NCBI RefSeq assembly: GCF_022095675.1
Contig: NZ_JAHYSG010000128.1
Span: 1-33,130 of the forward strand
Direction: 5' to 3'
Length of the DNA stretch: 33,130 bases
Origin: Dactylosporangium sp. AC04546
Lineage (GTDB): Bacteria > Actinomycetota > Actinomycetes > Mycobacteriales > Micromonosporaceae
This document shows, piece after piece, positions 7,716 through 14,084 of this stretch; the stretch's first letter is position 1; each line of letters starts with the position of its first letter. The notes under the pieces are model-generated. The model was given only the letters and a program-made list of their open reading frames with translations. It ran no database searches and was not told the origin of the DNA. Both the position numbers and the translations under genes were made by a program.

Positions 7716-8396
7716 CTACGCCTTGCCGTGAAGATAGGGCGACGGCGCGCCGAAGACGAGATGGGTTGGCACATCTTCGACGAGATCGTGCAGGTCAAGC
7801 CCTTCCTCAAGGAGATATCCGGCGGCGGCCGGCCAGGTCACCACGTAGATCCACATGCCCATCGCCTCACCGACGTAGGCGCAGCGGTCCTGGGGTGATT
7901 TGGCCATCCACAGCGGGGTCGGCCAGCCCGCCGCCCGCACCTTCGCGTGGGCGGTCGTGGTGGCCAGGTCACCGTCGAAGAACGGGCCGGGATCGGTGCC
8001 CGGCATGCCGGCGAAGCGGTTGCCCAGGCCGACGCCCGGCTCCTCGGCGACGATGACGCAGTCGGCCGGCCCGTGCTCGACGGGACCGGGCCCGCTGCAG
8101 GCCAGAGCGGTCGCACGGTACCCCGAGCGATCGTCACCGACCACGCCCACACCGGTGACCGTCCAGCCGCTGGGCAGCGGCCAGGGGCACCACATCGGCG
8201 TGGGCCGCCGGTCGCCGCCGCGCTGGGCCGCGGCGATGAGCTTGGCGCGGGTGGCCTCGACGATCTCCGGCCCGATGTGGTGGGCCACGTGCAACGGCAG
8301 CACCGCGCCGTCGTCATCGCACCGCCACTCGGTGTGCATCAGGTCCGGCGGCCGCACCGGACCGCCACAACGGGGACAGCTGACTGCGACGCCCAT
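7716..8396 (-). CDS. DUF6758 family protein with zinc-ribbon start
   Basis: A 226-residue actinobacterial protein of unknown function. It opens with CPRCGG (C7, C10) and a further cysteine near residue 26 in EWRCDDDG, suggesting a partial zinc ribbon. The rest carries strongly conserved blocks that I recognise from Streptomyces homologues: PWPLPSGW, GDDRSGYRATALACSGPGP, VAEEPGVGLG and AKVRAAGWPTPLW. No membrane helix is obvious. In actinomycetes this family often sits near MarC, PHP, MgtE-like, Mrp and TatB genes, all found in this window. The ATG is preceded by a -10 box but no ribosome site, so the message is probably leaderless. Confidence 0.8.
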   Translation of the reverse strand: MGVAVSCPRCGGPVRPPDLMHTEWRCDDDGAVLPLHVAHHIGPEIVEATRAKLIAAAQRGGDRRPTPMWCPWPLPSGWTVTGVGVVGDDRSGYRATALACSGPGPVEHGPADCVIVAEEPGVGLGNRFAGMPGTDPGPFFDGDLATTTAHAKVRAAGWPTPLWMAKSPQDRCAYVGEAMGMWIYVVTWPAAAGYLLEEGLDLHDLVEDVPTHLVFGAPSPYLHGKA

Positions 8397-8402
8397 ATAC
8401 CC

Positions 8403-8408
8403 ACGGTA
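8403..8408 (-). promoter_or_regulatory. -10 box for a leaderless DUF6758 transcript
   Basis: TACCGT on the minus strand ends 6 nt before the ATG at 8396. No Shine-Dalgarno sequence is present. Confidence 0.4.
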
Positions 8409-8441
8409 AGGGCTCCGGAGCCGGGTTGGAGCACCCTTGGG

Positions 8442-9059
8442 CTACTGGTTTCCGTGCTCGCGGATCCAGGCGTGCATCGCGATGCCGCTGGCGACGCCGG
8501 CGTTGATCGAGCGGGTCGAGCCGTACTGCGCGATCGAGTACACCGTCCGGCAGGCCAGCCGGGCCGGCTCGGACAGCCCGGGCCCCTCCTGGCCGAACAG
8601 CAGCACGCAGCGCCGCGGCAGGCGGGCCCGCTCCAGCGGCAGCGCCCCCGGCAGGTTGTCGATCCCGATGAGCGGCAGGTCCTCGCCCTCGGTCCAGGCC
8701 AGGAACTCCTCCACGGTGGCGTGGTGGCGCACGTGCTGGTAGCGGTCGGTGACCATGGCACCCCGCCGGTTCCACCGCCGCCGGCCGACGATGTGCACCT
8801 CGGCGGCCAGGAAGGCGTTGGCGTTGCGCACGACGGTGCCGATGTTGAGGTCGTGCTGCCAGTTCTCGATGGCCACGTGGAAGCCGTGCCGGCGGATGTC
8901 GAGGTCGGCGACGATCGCGTCGAGGCGCCAATAGCGGTACCGGTCGACGACGTTGCGCCGATCACCCTCGGCGAGCAGGTGGGGGTCGTAGTGCGGCTCG
9001 TCCGGCCAGGGCCCCTGCCAGGGACCCATGCCCACCGCGAGCTCGACGTCTGGCTCCAT
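8442..9059 (-). CDS. SpoU/TrmH family RNA 2'-O-methyltransferase
   Basis: A 205-residue SPOUT-class methyltransferase that uses SAM to methylate ribose in tRNA or rRNA. Motif 1 is ENWQHDLNIGTVVRNANAF (conserved N and R at about 66-79), motif 2 is LLFGQEGPGLS (about 152-162), and motif 3 is STRSINAGVASGIAMHAW near the end; together they form the SAM-binding trefoil knot. There is no N-terminal substrate-binding domain of the RlmB type, so the exact RNA target cannot be named. The ATG at 9059 follows a TACCGT box by 8 nt without a ribosome site. It precedes DUF6758 by 45 bp on the same strand. Confidence 0.9.
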   Translation of the reverse strand: MEPDVELAVGMGPWQGPWPDEPHYDPHLLAEGDRRNVVDRYRYWRLDAIVADLDIRRHGFHVAIENWQHDLNIGTVVRNANAFLAAEVHIVGRRRWNRRGAMVTDRYQHVRHHATVEEFLAWTEGEDLPLIGIDNLPGALPLERARLPRRCVLLFGQEGPGLSEPARLACRTVYSIAQYGSTRSINAGVASGIAMHAWIREHGNQ

Positions 9060-9067
9060 CGGCGCAG

Positions 9068-9073
9068 ACGGTA
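9068..9073 (-). promoter_or_regulatory. -10 box for a leaderless SpoU methyltransferase transcript
   Basis: TACCGT on the minus strand, 8 nt before the ATG at 9059. It is the same hexamer as that before the DUF6758 gene. The 136-bp gap holding it shows no other clear signal. Confidence 0.4.
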
Positions 9074-9195
9074 CTACCCGGCCAGGAGCCGAGGGCCGCG
9101 GCCCGAGGAAAGCGTCTGAATGGAGGCCGGCCGGATGAGAAGGCTGTCCAGCTCACCCGACCGGCGTCCCAGGACCGCGCCGGTGCGCCAGGGGG

Positions 9196-9681
9196 TCAGC
9201 GGCGCAGGGCACGGGCCAGCTCGTGGCCGATCGCGTTGACGAACCGGCGCTCGGCCAGCTGCACGTCGATGCCGCCCAGCCGGACCACGCCCGACTGCCA
9301 GGCGGCGCGGCCGACGCTGCCGGCGATGTCCATGAGCCACTCGCCGTAGGCGTGGGCGACGTCGGGGCCCAGTCGCTCGTCCAGCAGCCGCACTGCGTGG
9401 CCGCAGTCCGCCAGTACCGTCGAAGCGTCCGCCGACCGCGCGTCGATGTCGGCGTCGGTGAGCTGCTCGGCGAAGATCGCGGCGACCACCCCGCGCACCA
9501 GCAGGGCGCGCGACCGCTGGCCGGCGGCGATGGCCTCGACGCCGGCGACGGCGTCCACCCGCTCGTCCCCCGCGCAGGCGGCGACGAGCACGCTACGGGG
9601 AAGCCGGACGAGCAGGTCCCACTCGGCCCGCCGCAGGGGCAGGTCGACGCGGGTCACATGGCTGGCGGGCTGGCTCGGCAT
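9196..9681 (-). CDS. Conserved hypothetical protein
   Basis: A 161-residue soluble, alpha-helical protein rich in Ala, Leu and Arg, with no membrane helix or signal peptide. I do not recognise a family. It contains a run of helices with the segments AEWDLLVRLPRSVLVAA and RALLVRGVVAAIFAEQL. The ATG at 9681 is secure because GGAGG lies 5 nt before it. A TACGCT -10-like box is at 9704-9699 on the minus strand, and a hairpin with six Ts separates it from the RraB-like gene upstream, so it is its own unit. Codon use matches the neighbours. Confidence 0.75.
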   Translation of the reverse strand: MPSQPASHVTRVDLPLRRAEWDLLVRLPRSVLVAACAGDERVDAVAGVEAIAAGQRSRALLVRGVVAAIFAEQLTDADIDARSADASTVLADCGHAVRLLDERLGPDVAHAYGEWLMDIAGSVGRAAWQSGVVRLGGIDVQLAERRFVNAIGHELARALRR

Positions 9682-9709
9682 GGCAACCTCCCACATCGAG
9701 CGTATGCCG

Positions 9710-9728
9710 AAAAAACCGCGGATTGCGG
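9710..9728 (-). terminator. Hairpin plus T6 after the RraB-like gene
   Basis: On the minus strand CCGC-5 nt-GCGG is followed directly by TTTTTT, 11 nt past the stop of the RraB-like gene. A T6 run is rare in this GC-rich window, which supports an intrinsic terminator despite the short stem. Confidence 0.5.
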
Positions 9729-9739
9729 GCAAATCCGGA

Positions 9740-10501
9740 TCAGCCGGTCTGCACCATGCAGCCCCAGCCGTCGTACAGCCCGTCGTGGCGCTCGACGACG
9801 CCGCGGACCTTCCAGGTCACCTCATGCAGGGCCGGCGGCTCGACCGCCTCGCTACGGATCGCCTGCAGCACGAAATCGCCCTCGTCACCACGCTCGACGG
9901 TGACCGCGAAGCCGTCGGCGCGCAGCTCCTCGGCGGCGACCTCGGCGCGGTCGGGGTCGGGGAAGTACGAGAGGAACTCCACCGCCCGCGGGGTGCTGAG
10001 CCGGTCGCCGTGCGCCTCCAGCTCCTGCACCACCTGGTTGTCGTCCATGATGTTGCGCTGCCAGGCGTCGGGGGTCAGCTGCTCCCGGACCCGGGTCCAG
10101 CCCGGATCCGGGGTCAGCGTGGTCTCCGGGGTCAGGCCGGGCACGTCGGTGAGCGGCGGCGGGGTCGCACCGTCGGGCAGGTAGCCGGTGATGCGGCCGG
10201 TGTTGCCGGACAGGACCCGGCCGACGAACGCTCCCTTGACCGCGCGCAGCGCCTGCCGTACCGCCTCGTCCAGAGCGTGGATCGCACCGAGCTCGGCGGC
10301 GTCGGGCATGCCGGTCGCGCCCTCGCCCTTGTACCGGAACTCGACGTCCAGCCGCCGCGACAGCCGGGCGACCGGGGCCGCCTCCACCGCGCCGAGGTCG
10401 ATGTTGTACATCGCGAGATGGCCGCCGACCTCGCCGGGGTACACCGCCCAGCGCTCGACCCATGCCTGTTCCCGACCCAGCAGCCTGCGGAGCAAACCCA
10501 C
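9740..10501 (-). CDS. DUF695 plus RraB-like domain protein
   Basis: A 253-residue two-part protein. The first half (about 1-140, WAVYPGEVGGHLAMYNIDL onward) resembles DUF695. The second half (about 145-253) starts RNIMDDNQVVQELEAHGD and continues FLSYFPDPDRAEVAAEELRADGFAVTVE, the pattern of regulator of ribonuclease E activity B (RraB). In E. coli RraB binds RNase E and restrains it; whether the actinobacterial fusion acts on RNase E/G is unknown. The start is GTG. It lies 19 bp after the MaoC hydratase gene and may be co-transcribed with it, though no functional link is evident. Confidence 0.75.
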   Translation of the reverse strand: MGLLRRLLGREQAWVERWAVYPGEVGGHLAMYNIDLGAVEAAPVARLSRRLDVEFRYKGEGATGMPDAAELGAIHALDEAVRQALRAVKGAFVGRVLSGNTGRITGYLPDGATPPPLTDVPGLTPETTLTPDPGWTRVREQLTPDAWQRNIMDDNQVVQELEAHGDRLSTPRAVEFLSYFPDPDRAEVAAEELRADGFAVTVERGDEGDFVLQAIRSEAVEPPALHEVTWKVRGVVERHDGLYDGWGCMVQTG

Positions 10502-10520
10502 AGCCGTCCTCCCTGACGAA

Positions 10521-11015
10521 CTACGGTCTGGGCTCCGGAAAGCTCGGCATCTCCGGACCCGCGTGCGACTTCTTGGGCACCATCACCCGGCGCCGGAAGA
10601 CGCAGACAAGGGTGCCGTCCTGCTTGTAGCCCTTGGTCTCCACGGTTACGACGCCGCGGTCATCTTTCGACGCCGACTCGCGCTTGTCCAGCACGACGGT
10701 CTCGCCGTAGATGGTGTCGCCGTGAAAGGTCGGCGCGGTGTGCCGCAGCGACTCGACCTCCAGGTTGGCGATGGCCCGGCCGGACACGTCGGGCACCGAC
10801 ATGCCCAGCAGGATCGAGTAGACGTAGTTGCCGACCACCACGTTGCGCTTGAACTGCGTCGACGTCTCCGCGTAATGGGCGTCGATGTGCAGCGGGTGAT
10901 GGTTCATCGTCAGCAGGCAGAACAGGTGGTCGTCCGCCTCCGTGACGGTCTTGCCGGGCCAGTGCCGGTAGACCGCGCCGACGTCGAACTCCTCGTAGTA
11001 CCGGCCGAACTGCAT
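10521..11015 (-). CDS. MaoC hydratase, probable mesaconyl-CoA hydratase
   Basis: A 164-residue MaoC/hot-dog hydratase. MQFGRYYEEFDVGAVYRHWPGKTVTE and NHHPLHIDAHYAE (N38-D45, catalytic region) closely match the MaoC protein that in Streptomyces sits next to crotonyl-CoA carboxylase/reductase. By that similarity it would interconvert mesaconyl-CoA and beta-methylmalyl-CoA in the ethylmalonyl-CoA pathway of acetate assimilation. The ATG at 11015 is supported by GGAGG 9 nt upstream. Related pathway genes are at 17828 and 20349 but not adjacent. The leader may be long (about 200 nt) if the promoter at 11219-11247 is real. Confidence 0.88.
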   Translation of the reverse strand: MQFGRYYEEFDVGAVYRHWPGKTVTEADDHLFCLLTMNHHPLHIDAHYAETSTQFKRNVVVGNYVYSILLGMSVPDVSGRAIANLEVESLRHTAPTFHGDTIYGETVVLDKRESASKDDRGVVTVETKGYKQDGTLVCVFRRRVMVPKKSHAGPEMPSFPEPRP

Positions 11016-11218
11016 CTTCGCGCTCCTCCGATGTCGGTGGCGATGTCGGTGGCCTTTTCGGGCCTTTCGGCCGAAGCATGCAGGTCGTCCCGGGAGCCCG
11101 GGTAGAGAAAGTGACCAACTGTGCGGAAACGCAGTGAGCGGCGGGGCCCTCCCTGGCACCCGCCGCCCACGCTCTGTGATGAGTATCTTGGTCCGCCTCC
11201 GGGTAGATCGCAACGCTC

Positions 11219-11247
11219 CGTATAGAGACGCAAGTCACAGTTACCAA
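11219..11247 (-). promoter_or_regulatory. Candidate promoter of the MaoC hydratase gene
   Basis: Minus strand TTGGTA (11247-11242), 17 nt, TATACG (11224-11219). It sits in the AT-richer part of the gap and would give a leader of roughly 200 nt. Confidence 0.3.
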
Positions 11248-11353
11248 AATGAGACCCAAATTGAGCGTTACCACTACGGATTGTGGCGCCACTCTCACTA
11301 CACAGCGTGATAGGCCACCGAACGGTGGACGTGTTTTCGTCGGTACCGGACGG

Positions 11354-11359
11354 TAAAGT
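11354..11359 (+). promoter_or_regulatory. -10 box for a leaderless or near-leaderless membrane-protein operon
   Basis: TAAAGT ends 9 nt before the ATG at 11369. The predicted transcription start falls within a few bases of the start codon, and no Shine-Dalgarno sequence exists. Confidence 0.4.
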
Positions 11360-11368
11360 CTGGCGCCG

Positions 11369-11803
11369 ATGGAACGCCTGACTTCGCGGGGGCGCGCGGG
11401 CCGGTTGGTCGCCGCGCTGGTGTTCGGCGTCCTGACGCTGCTCGGGTCCACCGTCGGCAACGACTGGTGGTTCCCGTTCTCGCCGATGCGTCAGTTCTCC
11501 AACGCCGACCCGCCCAACGAGCCGATCGCGGTGCTGCGCACCGACGGCGTCGACGCCACCGGCCGGCGCATCCAACTCAACGAGCGCAACGCCGGGGTCC
11601 GGCGGGCCGAGATCGAGTCGCAGGTCGAGCGGTTCAAGCAGGACCCGTCGCTGCTGCGCTCGATCCAGGACGCGTATGCGGCGCGCAACCCGGGTCAGCC
11701 ACCCCTCGTGGAGGTCGACATCGTCGAGGAGCGCCACCACCTGCACAACGCCCAGCCGACCGGCGAGATCACCGAGGTGGTGCTGGCTCGATGGCGGCCC
11801 TGA
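11369..11803 (+). CDS. Small membrane-anchored protein, partner of the HTTM-like protein
   Basis: A 144-residue protein with one N-terminal membrane helix (about residues 12-30) after a basic MERLTSRGRAGR start, so the rest should lie outside the cell. The motif NDWWFPFSPMRQFS follows the helix directly, and the remainder is charged and helical with VEVDIVEERHHLHN near the end. I do not recognise a named family. Its last 13 bp overlap the HTTM-like gene, so the two are translated together and probably act together. Proteins with a similar W-x-F-P-x-x-P-M motif are, as far as I recall, found beside HTTM genes in other actinobacteria. Confidence 0.7.
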   Translation: MERLTSRGRAGRLVAALVFGVLTLLGSTVGNDWWFPFSPMRQFSNADPPNEPIAVLRTDGVDATGRRIQLNERNAGVRRAEIESQVERFKQDPSLLRSIQDAYAARNPGQPPLVEVDIVEERHHLHNAQPTGEITEVVLARWRP

Positions 11804-12639
11804 CGAAGTGGCTCTTCGCCGCGGTGCCGAAGGGGCGGATCGCGGCCTTCCGCACGCTGGTCTACGCGTTCGTCGCGCTGGACGTCACCTTCTTCAGCGG
11901 CTGGATCCGCTCCCACGCCGACCTGCCGCAGAACCTCTACCAGCCGCTCGTGATCGGCGACCTGCTGCACCTCCCCGCGCCGAACCGGGTGATCGTCGAC
12001 GTGACGTTCTTCGCCCTGATCCCGCTGTCGCTGCTGGCCGCGACGGGCCGGGCGCATCGCCTCCTCGGCTGGTCGGTGTTCGTCCTGTACCTCGAGTGGA
12101 TGATCATCGCGATGAGCTACGGCAAGATCGACCATGACCGGTTCGGCCTGCTCGTCGCCCTGGCCGTGCTGCCGACGGCCGGCCGCGCCCGGCACGGCGA
12201 CACCGAGCTGACAGAGGCGGGCGGCTTCGCGCTGCGCCTGACCCAGATCGGGGTCATCTGCACATACTTCCTGGCCGCGGTGGCCAAGCTGCGCGACGGC
12301 GGTCTGGCCTGGTTCACGGGGGCGACGCTGACGCGGGCCTTCATCCGCCGCGGCACGGCACTCGCGCACTGGTTACTGAACATTCCGGGCTTCACGGTCG
12401 CCAGCCAGTTCGGGATCATGGGCTTCGAGCTGCTGAGCCCGGTGGTGTTTTTTGTCAAGCCGCGGGTGCGCTATGCGCTGGTCTTCGGCTTCTACCTGTT
12501 CCACCTGTTCACGTTCAGCCTGATCACCATCTCGTTCATCCCACATCAGGTGGCGATGGCGAGCTTCCTGCCGCTGGAGAAGGTGACCCCGGTGGTCTGG
12601 GTGCGCCGCCTGTTCGCCCCGGCCCGAAAGGTGGCGTGA
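11791..12639 (+). CDS. HTTM-like (vitamin K carboxylase-related) membrane protein
   Basis: A 282-residue polytopic membrane protein with about seven or eight helices. The size, the early RTLVYAFVALDV helix, YFLAAVAKLRDGGLAW with its conserved Lys and the following GFELLSPVVFF fit the HTTM group, which is related to gamma-glutamyl carboxylases; similar proteins are sometimes mislabelled MFS permease. No enzyme activity is proven for the bacterial group. The ATG at 11791 lies inside the end of the preceding gene, and a small cytoplasmic protein gene starts 6 bp after the stop. A DCC thiol oxidoreductase gene, a frequent neighbour of HTTM genes, is 0.45 kb away. Confidence 0.65.
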   Translation: MAALTKWLFAAVPKGRIAAFRTLVYAFVALDVTFFSGWIRSHADLPQNLYQPLVIGDLLHLPAPNRVIVDVTFFALIPLSLLAATGRAHRLLGWSVFVLYLEWMIIAMSYGKIDHDRFGLLVALAVLPTAGRARHGDTELTEAGGFALRLTQIGVICTYFLAAVAKLRDGGLAWFTGATLTRAFIRRGTALAHWLLNIPGFTVASQFGIMGFELLSPVVFFVKPRVRYALVFGFYLFHLFTFSLITISFIPHQVAMASFLPLEKVTPVVWVRRLFAPARKVA

Positions 12640-12645
12640 TCCGCG

Positions 12646-13071
12646 ATGTCGGTGTGGCTGACGCTGATCAAGCTGGACCCGGCGCTGCTGCCGGCGACCC
12701 CGCCGTTGCTGGAGTCGCTGTTCTTCGACTCACCGGCGTCGACGGGAGTCGATCCGGACGAGGACGTGCTGGGCATCGACAACTTCGACGACCTGGTCGA
12801 CATGGCCGACCCGTCGTCCCCGCACCCGTGGATCGCCCGGGCGACGAGGGGCACGGGCACGGCGGAGATCGACTGCGGCCTGCGCTACTGGGGCGCGTTC
12901 GTGCACGATCCGGCGGCGGTGGCGGAGATCGCGGCAAACCTGCCGAACTCGATCGAGCTGGCGTTGGAGGCCGACGAGGACTTCGAGTTCGACCAGGACT
13001 TCGACGACGTGCGGGCGTTCTACCGCCAGGCCGCCCGCGAGGGCAAGGCGGTGGTCGGCGGCGCCCACTGA
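12646..13071 (+). CDS. Small acidic protein, possibly DUF1877 (YfbM) related
   Basis: A 141-residue strongly acidic soluble protein. The start MSVWLTLIKLDPALL and the end DDVRAFYRQAAREGKAVV recall YfbM/DUF1877 proteins, which have a similar beta start and a closing helix followed by a G-x-A-V strand. The match is by eye and weak. A run of Asp and Glu (EADEDFEFDQDFDD) marks the region before the last helix. It follows the HTTM gene by 6 bp and is the last gene of that unit. DUF1877 members appear near toxin-immunity loci elsewhere, but nothing here indicates such a system. Confidence 0.55.
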   Translation: MSVWLTLIKLDPALLPATPPLLESLFFDSPASTGVDPDEDVLGIDNFDDLVDMADPSSPHPWIARATRGTGTAEIDCGLRYWGAFVHDPAAVAEIAANLPNSIELALEADEDFEFDQDFDDVRAFYRQAAREGKAVVGGAH

Positions 13072-13096
13072 CCCGGGCGCTCGCCCCGTGGGCCGG

Positions 13097-13498
13097 TCAG
13101 CCGACCGACGGGCGGGCGCGAGCCGGGTGGTTCGGCGGGAGGGCGCAGGCGGCTGTCCCGCCGGGCATGCGGTGGCGGTTGCGGGCGACCCAGCGGTAGA
13201 CCGGCCAGGCCAGCGCCGTGACCGGGCGGAAGCCCAGGACCGCGCCCGCCATGCGCCACGGGAGCGTGGACTGGCGCAGCAGGTCGGCGATCGCGGCCGG
13301 GCCCGCGGTCAGCGGGTGGCCCGGTGCCACGTAGTAGACCGCCGAGCTCACTTCGGCCTCCGTCACGCCCAGGGCGTCGAGGTCCGCGAACTGCCAGGCG
13401 ACGACATCCGCATGAGGCCTGATGCGATTCTCGATGAAGCGGGCGCATGATGAACAGAAGGCGCAGTCCCCGTCGAAGAGGAAGGTCGGCCGGTCCAT
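13097..13498 (-). CDS. DCC family thiol-disulfide oxidoreductase (DUF393)
   Basis: A 133-residue thioredoxin-fold protein. The defining motif is at the start: FLFDGDCAFCSSCARF, with the DxxC-type Cys pair in GDCAFC and an extra Cys three residues later. The YYVAPG, RWMAGAVLGF-like and VYRWVARNRHR segments are typical of the family. It presumably exchanges thiols and disulfides, but partners are unknown. The ATG at 13498 matches the usual family start; an upstream ATG at 13516 would add six residues. It converges with the HTTM operon (26 bp between stops) and diverges from the thioredoxin gene, so both neighbours are relevant to redox chemistry. Confidence 0.85.
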   Translation of the reverse strand: MDRPTFLFDGDCAFCSSCARFIENRIRPHADVVAWQFADLDALGVTEAEVSSAVYYVAPGHPLTAGPAAIADLLRQSTLPWRMAGAVLGFRPVTALAWPVYRWVARNRHRMPGGTAACALPPNHPARARPSVG

Positions 13499-13553
13499 GG
13501 TTTCATCATGGATCATCCGGACCGCTGCGCCGGGGTGAGCCCGGCCACCGGTT

Positions 13554-13580
13554 GGGAATGCCGGTAAGGGGTACGCGGTT
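13554..13580 (+). promoter_or_regulatory. SigR-type (thiol-stress) promoter of the thioredoxin gene
   Basis: GGGAAT (13554-13559), exactly 18 nt, then GTT (13578-13580). This is the SigR/SigH consensus known from Streptomyces and mycobacteria, where thioredoxin genes are prime targets. The start codon is about 50 nt downstream. Motif, spacing and gene function all agree. Confidence 0.75.
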
Positions 13581-13596
13581 ACAACGGTGCGTACCC
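13569..13596 (+). promoter_or_regulatory. Palindrome over the thioredoxin -10/start region
   Basis: GGGTACGC (13569-13576) and GCGTACCC (13589-13596) are perfect 8-bp arms around a 12-nt centre that contains the GTT of the -10. The position suggests an operator that would block or adjust the SigR-type promoter, or a hairpin at the 5' end of the message. Confidence 0.45.
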
Positions 13597-13630
13597 GACG
13601 CGACGCCCGAGAAGGATCGGAGCTTCAAGC

Positions 13631-14011
13631 ATGGCGACCGTAGACCTGACCGTGGAGAACTTCGCCGAGAAGGTCGGTGGCGAGGGCATCGCCCTTGTCG
13701 ACTTCTGGGCGGACTGGTGTGGACCCTGTAAGCGGTTCGCCCCCGTGTACGAGCGGGTGTCGGAGAAGAACCCCGACATCACGTTCGGCAAGGTGGACAC
13801 GGAGGCTGAGCAGCAGCTCGCCATGGAGTTCAACATTCGCTCCATCCCGACGCTCCTGATCGTCCGGGACGGCGTGGCGCTGTACTCCGAGCCCGGCGCG
13901 CTGCCGGAGCAGGCGCTCGAGTCGCTCATCCAGCAGGCCCGCGACCTGGACATGGACGAGGTCCGGGCCAAGGTTGCCGAGGCCAACACCGCCGCAGACG
14001 CCGAAGCGTAA
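13631..14011 (+). CDS. Thioredoxin
   Basis: A 126-residue cytoplasmic thioredoxin. The active site WCGPCK is at about residues 29-34 inside VDFWADWCGPCKRFAPVYE, and the cis-proline is in RSIPTLLIVRDG. The C-terminal tail after ALESLIQQARDLDMDEVRAK is about 20 residues longer than in E. coli Trx and rich in Ala. It should reduce protein disulfides using thioredoxin reductase, which is not encoded here. GGAG lies 8 nt before the ATG. A SigR-type promoter implies induction by thiol oxidation. A hairpin terminator follows 9 bp after the stop. Confidence 0.95.
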   Translation: MATVDLTVENFAEKVGGEGIALVDFWADWCGPCKRFAPVYERVSEKNPDITFGKVDTEAEQQLAMEFNIRSIPTLLIVRDGVALYSEPGALPEQALESLIQQARDLDMDEVRAKVAEANTAADAEA

Positions 14012-14019
14012 CCGCCCGA

Positions 14020-14049
14020 GCGCCCCGCGTCACCACCATCGCGGGGTGC
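14020..14049 (+). terminator. Hairpin terminator after the thioredoxin gene
   Basis: GCGCCCCGCG (14020-14029) pairs with CGCGGGGTGC (14040-14049), one G-T wobble, with a 10-nt loop. It lies directly before the -35 element proposed for the radical SAM gene. Confidence 0.6.
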
Positions 14050-14078
14050 TTGCATCCCCTTCGTACGCGTGTTCGAAT
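14050..14078 (+). promoter_or_regulatory. Candidate promoter for a leaderless radical SAM gene
   Basis: TTGCAT (14050-14055), 17 nt, TCGAAT (14073-14078), then 6 nt to the GTG at 14085. No ribosome site precedes the GTG. The -10 departs from consensus at its second base. Confidence 0.4.
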
Positions 14079-14084
14079 GAACCC

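Larger units (their letters stand above)
11016..11368. other. 353-bp divergent intergenic region
   Basis: No gene is seen here. Near the MaoC start there is a perfect 12-bp tandem duplication, GATGTCGGTGGC at 11030-11041 and 11042-11053. Around 11220-11280 the sequence is noticeably AT-richer than the surroundings and holds two GGTAAC motifs on the minus strand. TTCGGCCGAA and CCCGGGAGCCCGGG palindromes lie around 11078-11102. Candidate promoters for both flanking genes are listed separately. Confidence 0.6.

Noticed and set aside
13072..13135. Terminator hairpin between the convergent DUF1877-like and DCC genes
   Set aside because: Several GGGCG/CGCCC pairings are possible but none forms a clean stem.
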